Below are positions 43,492-50,880 of a stretch of DNA of 64,000 nt, piece after piece. Location: contig NZ_JQNQ01000001.1 in assembly GCF_000745315.1 (NCBI RefSeq), positions 682,001 through 746,000 of the forward strand, in the 5' to 3' direction. The position numbers and the translations under genes were made by a program. The DNA comes from Salegentibacter sp. Hel_I_6 (GTDB lineage Bacteria > Bacteroidota > Bacteroidia > Flavobacteriales > Flavobacteriaceae). How positions within the stretch are numbered: the stretch's first letter is position 1; each line of letters opens with the position of its first letter. The notes beneath the pieces are model-generated. The model was given only the letters and a program-made list of their open reading frames with translations, did no database searches and was not told the DNA's origin.

Positions 43492-44625
43492 TTATAGTCC
43501 TCCTGGAACATCTACAGCTCCGGCATTGCTTTGAAGAACAGATGCACTATTATTGCTACCTAACTGATTTACATTACTATTGTGCATTTCTCCAACCTGA
43601 GTGGTACTTGCACTATTAGCGAAACCATTTTGTCTGTGCATTGCCCAGTTATTATCACCAAATTGAGTTAGGATAGAAAAATTAGATCCGGCTCCAGGTC
43701 CAGTTTGAACGGTATTAGCATAGTTGTCGTCTCCAACTTGTTCCTGAAAAGAAGTATTACCGCTAAAATATTGCTGGGTATTGGCATCGTTACCATTACC
43801 TTCCTGGTATTGTCTGGAAAAGTTGTTATCATTACCCTGGTAAGCAGTCACTTCGTTGTCGTCTCCAAGCTGCGCCTGAATAGCTGTTTGAGTATTTCCT
43901 CTTTGAGTAATTTCAGCATAGTTAGACTCCCCATACTGCTCTTGTTGAGCAAAACTATTTTGTGCACTTTGCCACCCAGTTAATGCTTCTCCCTGTCTAA
44001 TGATAGCAGTATTATCCGTGCCTAAAGCTAAAGATGGGTTTCCCTGAAATTGAAAAGAAGAATTACCATCACCCCACTGGCGAATATCTCCTGAATTTCC
44101 AGATCCTATTTGTTGAACTTGAGCTCCATTTGAATTGCCTTCCTGAAGTACCACGGAAGAATTTAACTCCCCATCCTGAAATACACTAGCACTGTTAAGA
44201 ATTCCAATTTGATCTATATCCACAACATTATTTGGTTCAGTTGAACCCGCATCTCCCAATTGAGTAACAAGTGCTGTATTGAGGATACCATCCTGATCTA
44301 CATTAGCAAGATGAGAAGAACCTTCCTGGTACACGTCAGAACCATTCAGATCACCGGCTTGATTTATATATGCAATGTTGTCATCATCAATCTGAACAAG
44401 CAAAGACTCATTCCCCGTCCCGGACTGGTTTACCGTAGCTTCGTGATTAGCATTTTCATCACTGTCACCACCTTCCTGGGTGATCTCTGAAAGGTTTGCT
44501 GCTCCAACTTGAGTAACAGCGGCCGAGTTGGCATTTCCGTTTTGATTTACATCGCTATCATTGTTTTGAGCGAATGTAACGGCGCCACATAAGATAGCTG
44601 CCGTTCCTAAAATTACTTTTTTCAT
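43492..44625 (-). CDS. Curlin-repeat amyloid subunit 2
   Basis: 377 residues; signal peptide ending VTFAQ, then curlin repeats such as VNQNGNANSAAVTQVGAAN, SVFQDGELNSSVVLQEG and EQVGDDNYANTVQTG. It is first in a two-gene transcript with subunit 1 and carries the full upstream box set (44707-44896). Its signal peptide is almost identical to that of the 45096 gene (MKKVILGTAAxLCGAVTFAQ), indicating a recent common origin. Confidence 0.9.
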   Translation of the reverse strand: MKKVILGTAAILCGAVTFAQNNDSDVNQNGNANSAAVTQVGAANLSEITQEGGDSDENANHEATVNQSGTGNESLLVQIDDDNIAYINQAGDLNGSDVYQEGSSHLANVDQDGILNTALVTQLGDAGSTEPNNVVDIDQIGILNSASVFQDGELNSSVVLQEGNSNGAQVQQIGSGNSGDIRQWGDGNSSFQFQGNPSLALGTDNTAIIRQGEALTGWQSAQNSFAQQEQYGESNYAEITQRGNTQTAIQAQLGDDNEVTAYQGNDNNFSRQYQEGNGNDANTQQYFSGNTSFQEQVGDDNYANTVQTGPGAGSNFSILTQFGDNNWAMHRQNGFANSASTTQVGEMHNSNVNQLGSNNSASVLQSNAGAVDVPGGL

Positions 44626-44706
44626 GTTGTAAAAGATATTAATTGATTAATTAAACGTTTTAACACATTTGTTGAAATGTGCTTGGTAATCCTTGTAAGT
44701 AATTGT

Positions 44707-44896
44707 TGGGGCAGCGCTTGGGAAGAAGTAGGGTTTTCCCTTAACGCGTAGCTAAGCTAGATAATTTTAAAAGAGCTTTAGAAAGTTTTCGACGGAACGC
44801 CTGAAAAATCGTTATTATGGTATTTTTAACAGAATATAACCACACTAATTAAAATTTAAGAATGAAAGAAGCTAATAATTGTAGGAAAAAACTTAT
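44707..44896 (-). promoter_or_regulatory. Conserved upstream box set of curlin 43492
   Basis: Three blocks shared with the region upstream of curlin 45096: C box with TTGGGAAGAAGTAGGGTTTT (44718 on), B box AGTTTTCGACGGAAC ... AAAAATCGTT (44784-44827) and A box GTAGGAAAAAACTTAT (44881-44896). They lie 82-270 bases upstream of the start. A regulator-binding or leader role is inferred. Confidence 0.65.
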
Positions 44897-45033
44897 AACC
44901 CAATCCAATTTAAATTTAAAAATTCCCATCCATAAGGATCACTAATTAGCAAATAAGCATATCCTGAGGATATTTTATAAGAATTTCGCTTCCCTTGTTA
45001 GTTATTTTCGCGAGTATTTAAATCTTACACTAA

Positions 45034-45070
45034 AAAAAGCAGGCACCGATGTGATCAATGCCTGCTTTTT
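45034..45070 (-). terminator. Terminator of curlin 45096
   Basis: AAAAAGCAGGCA / TGCCTGCTTTTT stem with a 13-nt loop, 25 bases past the stop and followed by Ts on the minus strand. Confidence 0.9.
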
Positions 45071-45095
45071 CTAAAATAAAACCGCTCTAAACTAA

Positions 45096-46142
45096 TTACA
45101 GGCCGGAACCAGATTGGGTTACAGTTGCTGTATTATAAGCTCCAGTTTGATTTATGGCAGAAGAATGAAAAGCTCCAGATTGGGTAGTTGTAGCTTCATT
45201 TATTAATCCATTTTGCATATGGGTCACAGTATTCATGTCTCCCATTTGCAAAGTTATAGATGTATTTCTACCTCTATCTCCATTTATAGGCATCAGGGAA
45301 TGTTTCTGCTCTACAGAAGCATAATTACCATTACCTTGTTGTGTTTGCCAAGAATCGTTATGCTGTTCTGTTTGAGTTACATAAGCGTTATTATCATCTC
45401 CTACTTGAGACTGCCAGGCTTCCTGATTATTCTTACTTTGATCGGATACTGCCAAATTACGATCTCCTACCTGATACTGATTTACCGCATGAAAACCTCT
45501 GCCGCTTTCCCCTGTAATACCTCCAGTTTGAGATGCGTGTGCTGTATTGCTATTACCCAATTGGTATTGAATCACTTCACTTCCTTTTGCTCTCTGCATA
45601 GATGTTGCCAGGTTTAATGTTCCATCCTGAGCTTGAGCAGCATAATTATTCACCCCAAATTGTGTGATAAAAGCGCTATTATTAGGCTCTATTTCAGCTG
45701 CATCTCCAGTTTGTAAAACTGAGGCAGTATTTCTATTTCCTTCTTGCCAAACTTCAGTAAGGTTAGAGGAGCCATACTGATAAGTATCAGATTCATTATT
45801 ATTTCCAATTTGATCGATACGAGCGATTTGATCATCACCAGATTGAAGAACATAGGAGTCATTACCTATTCCATATTGATCTACATAAGCCTCGTGATTA
45901 ACATTTTCGTCTGAATCACCTTGTGTTTGAATTACTAATGATAAATTCGACATCCCTTCCTGGGCTACTTCTGCTTTATTAGCATGCCCATCCTGATCTA
46001 CATCACTCCCATTAGAGGTTCCTGTTTGATTAATAATTGCCCCGTGATTAGTTCCGTTTTGATTAACATCGCTGTCGTTGTTTTGAGCAAATGTCACAGC
46101 ACCACATAATAAAGCTGCTGTTCCTAAGATTACTTTTTTCAT
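45096..46142 (-). CDS. Curlin-repeat amyloid subunit 3
   Basis: 348 residues; signal peptide MKKVILGTAALLCGAVTFAQ, then about 14 curlin-type repeats (NGTNHGAIINQTGTSN, DGHANKAEVAQEGMSN, QVGDDNNAYVTQTEQ). It is a single gene with its own terminator and upstream box set. It shares arrangement with the 43492 subunit in the segment around EPNN and QTQGDSDENVNHEA. Secreted fibre component or matrix protein. Confidence 0.9.
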   Translation of the reverse strand: MKKVILGTAALLCGAVTFAQNNDSDVNQNGTNHGAIINQTGTSNGSDVDQDGHANKAEVAQEGMSNLSLVIQTQGDSDENVNHEAYVDQYGIGNDSYVLQSGDDQIARIDQIGNNNESDTYQYGSSNLTEVWQEGNRNTASVLQTGDAAEIEPNNSAFITQFGVNNYAAQAQDGTLNLATSMQRAKGSEVIQYQLGNSNTAHASQTGGITGESGRGFHAVNQYQVGDRNLAVSDQSKNNQEAWQSQVGDDNNAYVTQTEQHNDSWQTQQGNGNYASVEQKHSLMPINGDRGRNTSITLQMGDMNTVTHMQNGLINEATTTQSGAFHSSAINQTGAYNTATVTQSGSGL

Positions 46143-46216
46143 TTTAAAAAATTAAAAATTAATAAATAAAGATTTTCCACAAATTGTTGAAATTTACTGG
46201 TACTAACTGTAAAAAA

Positions 46217-46405
46217 TTTGGGGCTGTGATTGGGAAGAAGTAGGGTTTTCCCTTACACGCGGCTAAACTATATCAATTTTGAGTAGCTTTTAAAAGTTTT
46301 CGACAGAACTCATAAAAAATCGTTCTGATTATATTTTTTAGCGTAAAAACCTTATAAAACACATAATCAGGTATGGTGCCTGAACTTTTGTAGGAAAAAA
46401 CTTAT
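46217..46405 (-). promoter_or_regulatory. Conserved upstream box set of curlin 45096
   Basis: C box with TTGGGAAGAAGTAGGGTTTT (46230 on), B box AGTTTTCGACAGAACTC ... AAAAATCGTT (46295-46339) and A box GTAGGAAAAAACTTAT (46390-46405), in the same order and nearly the same distances as upstream of curlin 43492. Confidence 0.65.
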
Positions 46406-46458
46406 TATTTTTGAGTTAGAATTGAAAATTCAATGAATTACGGGTTATTACTTTATTA

Positions 46459-46805
46459 TCATAAAAAAAAATGAAGTATGATTATTGTACTATTTCCGGG
46501 AATACATGAAATAGAAGTTTTAGATAATGTTTTGGTACCAAAACTGGGAAGTGTAAGACTACCCGATTGTTTATTTTGTGAAAAATTATTGCGTTGTCAT
46601 TTCCAGTAATGACCGAAAGCTCATAATGCAATTGATATACTTGGGAAGTATTATTTATTGCCTGGCCAGATATACTTAGTAAGCTATCTTTGAGTTCTAG
46701 GTTTATTTTTGCTTTAATATCATTCTTCTTTTCATCCTAACAAAATGCAGTACTCCCACATAATAGAAATAAAAATAGGATAGGGATTCTTTCAAAATTT
46801 TTCAT
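46459..46805 (-). pseudogene. Decayed CsgE-type N-terminal (CsgC/CsgH-like) domain gene
   Basis: Reading the minus strand from the ATG at 46805, a signal peptide MKNFERIPILFLFLLCGSTAF is followed by an in-frame TAG (46737-46739), then sequence parallel to intact CsgE: ISGQAINNTSQ, HYELSVITGN, then after a frameshift SQNKQSGSLTLPSFGTKTLS and ISCIPGNSTIIIL. The intact protein has LRYELSVITSN and SQSGFFTLDPYQTNKLS. It ends at a stop at 46459 and has no CsgE domain. It is directly downstream of the csgB-like pseudogene (4-bp overlap). Confidence 0.8.
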
Positions 46806-47281
46806 TGAAAATCTCTATCAATTATGGATTTAGTGTCCCCGGTTTGGATAAGTTTCAAACTATTACTAATAGAGTTTACGCAATATCTTTCAAAATGGAG
46901 ATTATAACCCTGTTGTATAAATTACCAGTGAAATCATGGTTGGGGTTTACCACAAAATCAAAAGAATTATTCTTATATCCTTTCTGGATAATTGACCCTT
47001 CCAGGTTTCTGCCATCGACCCTAAATGAAAAATAGTTTTCATTACCAAATTGTAATAATTTCAGTTCACTAATTTGTTCTATAAAAATTTGATTAGCCCC
47101 CTGCCATTTTTTTTATTTTCTGGGGACTTAAAAACTGAAAATAGAGTCTGAACCTCCTTAAAATTCCCGAATTCCCTGTTTTCAATAATTTTACGTTCTT
47201 CTACCGGGCTTACCAATTTTTGAGGAAGTAAATTAAAACTAAGGTTTAAGAAAAAAATATCAATATTGCTGAAGTTTTCAT
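46802..47281 (-). pseudogene. Decayed csgB-like nucleator gene
   Basis: Minus-strand frames give an ATG at 47281 (MKTSAILIFF) and, with at least three frameshifts, NQIFIEQISE, GSIIQKGYKNNSFDF and a last piece QGYNLHFERYCVNSISNS followed by LIQTGDTKSIIDRDFQ and stop. The intact CsgB-like protein ends QTGDNLHFERFGSNSIGDN then MTGDSRSIIVRNFN, so the relation is clear. It sits 75 bases after the curlin at 47356, mirroring the intact order curlin-csgB-csgE. Confidence 0.85.
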
Positions 47282-47300
47282 TGGCCAGTTTAAGTAGTTA

Positions 47301-47326
47301 AAGGCATTGAAACAAACCAATGCCTT
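47301..47326 (-). terminator. Hairpin after curlin 47356 (weak terminator)
   Basis: Nine-base perfect stem AAGGCATTG / CAATGCCTT, 30 bases past the stop; only a short T run follows on the minus strand. It corresponds in position to the terminator at 42510-42541. Confidence 0.55.
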
Positions 47327-47355
47327 AATTTTTGATTTTTAAGGGATACCAATAA

Positions 47356-48465
47356 CTACTGAGTTACGGTCGAAGAGTTCCCATTTCCTATTTGGCCAAC
47401 CGTATTTACATTGCTATTTCCCATTTGACTAACTATACTCAGGTTGCTCATACCGTCCTGTAGCACTGTGGAAAGATTTTCGCCACCGCTTTGATAAACA
47501 TCGCTATCATTCCAGGAACCAAACTGTTCTAGGCCTGAGTAGTGTCCCCATCCATTTTGGAGCGTCGCACTTAAATTATAATCTCCATCCTGCAGCACTT
47601 GAGATTCCTGGCTGGCACCTTTTTGAAAATCATCTCCCCAGTTCCCGTTACCCAATTGCTCTTGTACAACTAAATGGCCACTTCCTTCCTGTCTTACAAA
47701 AGCTTCATTATAATCCCCAATTTGCGTCTGGAAAGATTCATTATAGTAACTACCTAAACCGAGATTGCCTTGAGGATATTGTCCCGCCTGAATTGTACTG
47801 GCAGTATTGAAATCACCCCATTGGTAAATTTCAGCATGGTTTTCAGTACCTCCGGCTGGATTAATGGTGGCTTGTTGGACTGCCGATTCATTATCTACAC
47901 CGCGTTGATAAACGTCTGTAAAATTTAAGGTATTATCTTGATAAACTACTGAATTGTTAGCCTTTCCACTCTGGTATACATAAGTCTCATTATTAGGTTC
48001 AATCTCCCCTGCGTCACCAGATTGATTTATTACAGACGTATGAAGGCTACCTACCTGATCTATATAGGAAAAATTGGAAGATCCTATTTGGTAAATATCA
48101 CTATTACTTCTTCTCCCCCTTTGAGAGACCTCTGCAATATTATCGTCATCTAATTGCTCCACCAAGGAAACGTGATCATAACCTGTTTGTGTCACAGTTG
48201 CCCTATTATTTTCATTCTCCCCATCTCTACCGTCAAACTGCTTCACAGTAGACTCATTTCTATGACTGGATTGGGTAATTATCGCTTTGTTCGAATAGGC
48301 TTCATCCCCATCTGTACCCTGAATAACCGTTGATACATTCTGGATACCAGATTGTACAACGGAAGCATCGTTGTCATTACCAACCTGACTTACTAAACTG
48401 GTGTTTTGAGCAAATCCAATGGACCCCATTAATAATGCTCCCAAACAGAAAACTACTATTTTCAT
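47356..48465 (-). CDS. Curlin-repeat amyloid subunit 4
   Basis: 369 residues; signal peptide ending IGFAQ, then curlin repeats (SLVSQVGNDNDASVVQSG, YVYQSGKANNSVVYQ, QTQIGDYNEAFVRQEGSG). It is the paralogue of the 48838 gene: identical length and the same order of unusual inserts (DGRDGENENNRATV, EPNNE, NPAGGTENHAEI, GLGSYYNESFQTQ). Several repeats here have lost N or Q ladder residues (SSHRNEST, RGRRSNSD), which may mark relaxed selection. It precedes the decayed csgB-like gene. Confidence 0.88.
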   Translation of the reverse strand: MKIVVFCLGALLMGSIGFAQNTSLVSQVGNDNDASVVQSGIQNVSTVIQGTDGDEAYSNKAIITQSSHRNESTVKQFDGRDGENENNRATVTQTGYDHVSLVEQLDDDNIAEVSQRGRRSNSDIYQIGSSNFSYIDQVGSLHTSVINQSGDAGEIEPNNETYVYQSGKANNSVVYQDNTLNFTDVYQRGVDNESAVQQATINPAGGTENHAEIYQWGDFNTASTIQAGQYPQGNLGLGSYYNESFQTQIGDYNEAFVRQEGSGHLVVQEQLGNGNWGDDFQKGASQESQVLQDGDYNLSATLQNGWGHYSGLEQFGSWNDSDVYQSGGENLSTVLQDGMSNLSIVSQMGNSNVNTVGQIGNGNSSTVTQ

Positions 48466-48614
48466 AATTGAAATATTTATTGTTAAATACAGCTATTAAA
48501 TTCCCAGAAAATTGAGATAGGAGTAAGTCCTAAGGTATATTTGAGGATAGTAATCAGAGATCTTATCGTCTAATTCTTGTATGAATTTAAGCTATTAATG
48601 CGATCGAGTATATT

Positions 48615-48725
48615 ATTTTCGACAGGAAACCGAAAAAATCGTTATGCTGATATTTTTTCTTAATACCTCTAAGAAAGTCCAGAGGGAGATCCGTAAGCGC
48701 TTTGAAGTTTAGTAGGAAAAATCTT
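48615..48725 (-). promoter_or_regulatory. Upstream boxes A and B of curlin 47356
   Basis: B box ATTTTCGACAGGAAACC ... AAAAATCGTTATG (48615-48658) and A box AGTAGGAAAAATCTT (48711-48725), at distances from the start (150 and 246 bases) like those of the other curlin genes. The C box is replaced by a palindrome TAGGAGTAAGTCCTA near 48518. Confidence 0.55.
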
Positions 48726-48782
48726 AAAAAAATCTACTGACTAAAAAAAATCGATAGTTCATTGTTGACTTATAAGGAATGG

Positions 48783-48818
48783 AAAAGCAGGTATTGATTT
48801 ACTAATACCTGCTTTTTT
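48783..48818 (-). terminator. Terminator of curlin 48838
   Basis: Stem AAAAGCAGGTATT / AATACCTGCTTTT with an 8-nt loop, 20 bases past the stop, T-rich on the minus strand. Confidence 0.9.
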
Positions 48819-48837
48819 AATAAACCTTAAAGATCAA

Positions 48838-49947
48838 CTAGTTTTGAATAACGTTTGCAGTGTTTCCGTTTCCAATTTGATTAGCTGTGCTTACATTACC
48901 ATTACCAGATTGATGAACACTGTGAATGTTGTAATCACCATTTTGTAAAAGTGCTGAGGAATGCTGCCCGCCGGTTTGATAAACATCGCTTTCATTCCAG
49001 GATCCTGATTGTTCTACACTTGAATAGTGTGCCCATCCATTTTGTAGTGTTGAACTGTAGTTATAATCTCCGTATTGAACTACTTCTGATTCCTGACCTG
49101 CACCTTTTTGGAAATCATCTGCCCAGTTACCATCACCAGTTTGTGTTTGATTTACCAGGTGACCACTACCCTCCTGTCTAACAGAGGCTTCGTTATAATC
49201 CCCAGTTTGTGTCTGGAAAGATTCGTTATAATAACTACCAAGCCCAAGGCTACCTTGCGCATATTGTCCAGCTTGTATCACACTGGCCTCATTATAATCA
49301 CCTACCTGATCAATTTCAGCGTGATTTTCTGTACCGCCGGCTGGATTAATATTAGCCTGTTCTACATTCGCCTGATTCATATTACCATTTTGGTGTACAT
49401 CTGCAAAGTTCAAGGTATTATCCTGAATAACTATTGAATTATTCCAGTTACCTTGCTGAAGAACGTAAGCTTCATTATTGGGCTCTATTTCACCGGCGTC
49501 ACCAGATTGATCTACATCCGAAGTATTATAGTTACCCTGCTGATCTACATCTGCTAAATTTGAAGAACCAATTTGGTAGACATCACTATCATTACCATCC
49601 CCACTATTTTGATCTACTGTAGCGATGTTATCATCGTCCAATTGTCTTACTAGTGAATAATGGTCATTACCGTCCTGGTTTACGGTAGCCCTATTATTTT
49701 CGTTTTCCCCATCTCTGCCATCATACTGTTCAACATCAGATGTACTAGATCCTAACTGGTTAATTATGGCTCTGTTAGAATACCCCTCATTTCCGGCTAC
49801 TCCTTGAATGACTGAAGAAGTGTTAGAACCCGTTTGAGTCACCGCCGCATCATTGTCATTTCCCACCTGATCTACATCACTAGAATTTTGAGCAAATGCA
49901 ACTGCCCCAAACATTAGCGCTGACGCGCAAAAAATCGCTTTTTTCAT
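48838..49947 (-). CDS. Curlin-repeat amyloid subunit 5
   Basis: 369 residues; signal peptide MKKAIFCASALMFGAVAFAQ, then about fifteen to twenty curlin strands (DVDQVGNDNDAAVTQTGS, DVDQQGNYNTSDVDQSG, QTQTGDGNWADDFQKGAG). The Q/N/G ladder is better preserved than in its paralogue at 47356, suggesting this copy is functional. It is a single gene with a strong terminator and a 930-base AT-rich upstream region. It is the first curlin gene of the locus in transcriptional order. Confidence 0.9.
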   Translation of the reverse strand: MKKAIFCASALMFGAVAFAQNSSDVDQVGNDNDAAVTQTGSNTSSVIQGVAGNEGYSNRAIINQLGSSTSDVEQYDGRDGENENNRATVNQDGNDHYSLVRQLDDDNIATVDQNSGDGNDSDVYQIGSSNLADVDQQGNYNTSDVDQSGDAGEIEPNNEAYVLQQGNWNNSIVIQDNTLNFADVHQNGNMNQANVEQANINPAGGTENHAEIDQVGDYNEASVIQAGQYAQGSLGLGSYYNESFQTQTGDYNEASVRQEGSGHLVNQTQTGDGNWADDFQKGAGQESEVVQYGDYNYSSTLQNGWAHYSSVEQSGSWNESDVYQTGGQHSSALLQNGDYNIHSVHQSGNGNVSTANQIGNGNTANVIQN

Positions 49948-50830
49948 AATAATAAATAATTAAAGGTTATAAAATTGATTAAATAAAATTCTTTCTAATT
50001 CAATTTTGGGGCAGGGCTATTTGACTCTCGCAATATTTTAAAAAACGAACTAAAAGGCTTAGTATTTGTTTTCAGTGGGGTATCAAACGTTTTAAAATTA
50101 ACGTCAGTTTTGAATTGTATGGGGCAGTTGGTTGACAATTCTGGTGCTAATTTATAATGATTTCCCCTTCTCTATATTTCTTTTCGATGAAATACTATAT
50201 TTTTTGATAAAATGGGAATCTTCGATTTATCAAAAATTTAATAACGAACAAAAACCATTTTTTTTTAACACGTAGGTATTTTCTTAAAATCATTCAATGA
50301 AAATTTCACAGAAAGAATTTTAATTTTAACCAAAAAAAAGTACAAAACATTGATTATCAATAAAGTAAAAAACTACGTAATTTTGAATTTAAAAAAAATA
50401 AAAAATTTAGAGCTGAATAAATAAATGAGCTGTAATTATAAAAAAGTTTAAATCACCGATGAAACCCACAAAGCAAAGTTTTTATACTGAAAATATTAAA
50501 ACCGTTACTTAATGACTTAATTCACTAAATATCAGCGTCATTACCAATCGATTTTAGATTTAAGAAAGAAAATCTGCTAATGTTCCCGAATTAAACTTAT
50601 TGAATAACGATAGTAGGAAATCACTTATATAAAAATGAAGGTTTTGCGAGAATTTCTTCGTTTTTCAGATCATTTTTTTTGAACTTAAAATTAAAAACGA
50701 GATAAAATAGGAATTTCATAATTTTCCAATTCCTTATTAGCTTTGATTGTATTAAGTAAAGAGGCATAACAACTCTTTAAGCATAAGCTGAAATTAAACA
50801 GCTAAGTAATCTTATAGCTCTTAAAACAAA
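49948..50830. other. Long AT-rich non-coding region upstream of curlin 48838
   Basis: About 880 bases without a convincing coding frame on either strand. It contains one A box (AGTAGGAAATCACTTAT, 50612-50628) and a weak B-like block (CTTTTCGATGAAATACTATA near 50185), but at larger distances than in the other curlin genes. Otherwise I see nothing in it. Confidence 0.5.
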
Positions 50831-50859
50831 AAAACCACGTGCATTACACACGTGGTTTT
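50831..50859 (-). terminator. Terminator of the glutamine synthetase gene
   Basis: Perfect 11-base stem AAAACCACGTG / CACGTGGTTTT with a 7-nt loop; T-rich on the minus strand, 22 bases past the stop. Confidence 0.92.
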
Positions 50860-50880
50860 GACTCTTTAAATAATTAAAAA

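Noticed and set aside
46737..46739. Possible stop-codon readthrough of the TAG in the csgE-like remnant
   Set aside because: A frameshift and truncated end also interrupt the same frame, so decay explains it better than recoding.
46805..47035. Plus-strand open frame of 76 codons in the curlin gap
   Set aside because: It is antisense to the decayed csgB-like gene, and its apparent coding comes from the overlapping degenerate frame; no promoter or family pattern.
49108..49437. Plus-strand frame of 109 codons opposite curlin 48838
   Set aside because: Shadow of the repetitive, A/C/G-biased curlin reading frame on the other strand; the minus-strand product has a signal peptide and family repeats.
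42551..49947. CRISPR-like regular repeats in the curlin region
   Set aside because: The periodicity of 66-72 bases is that of in-frame protein repeats with variable DNA; there are no identical direct repeats with unique spacers and no cas genes.
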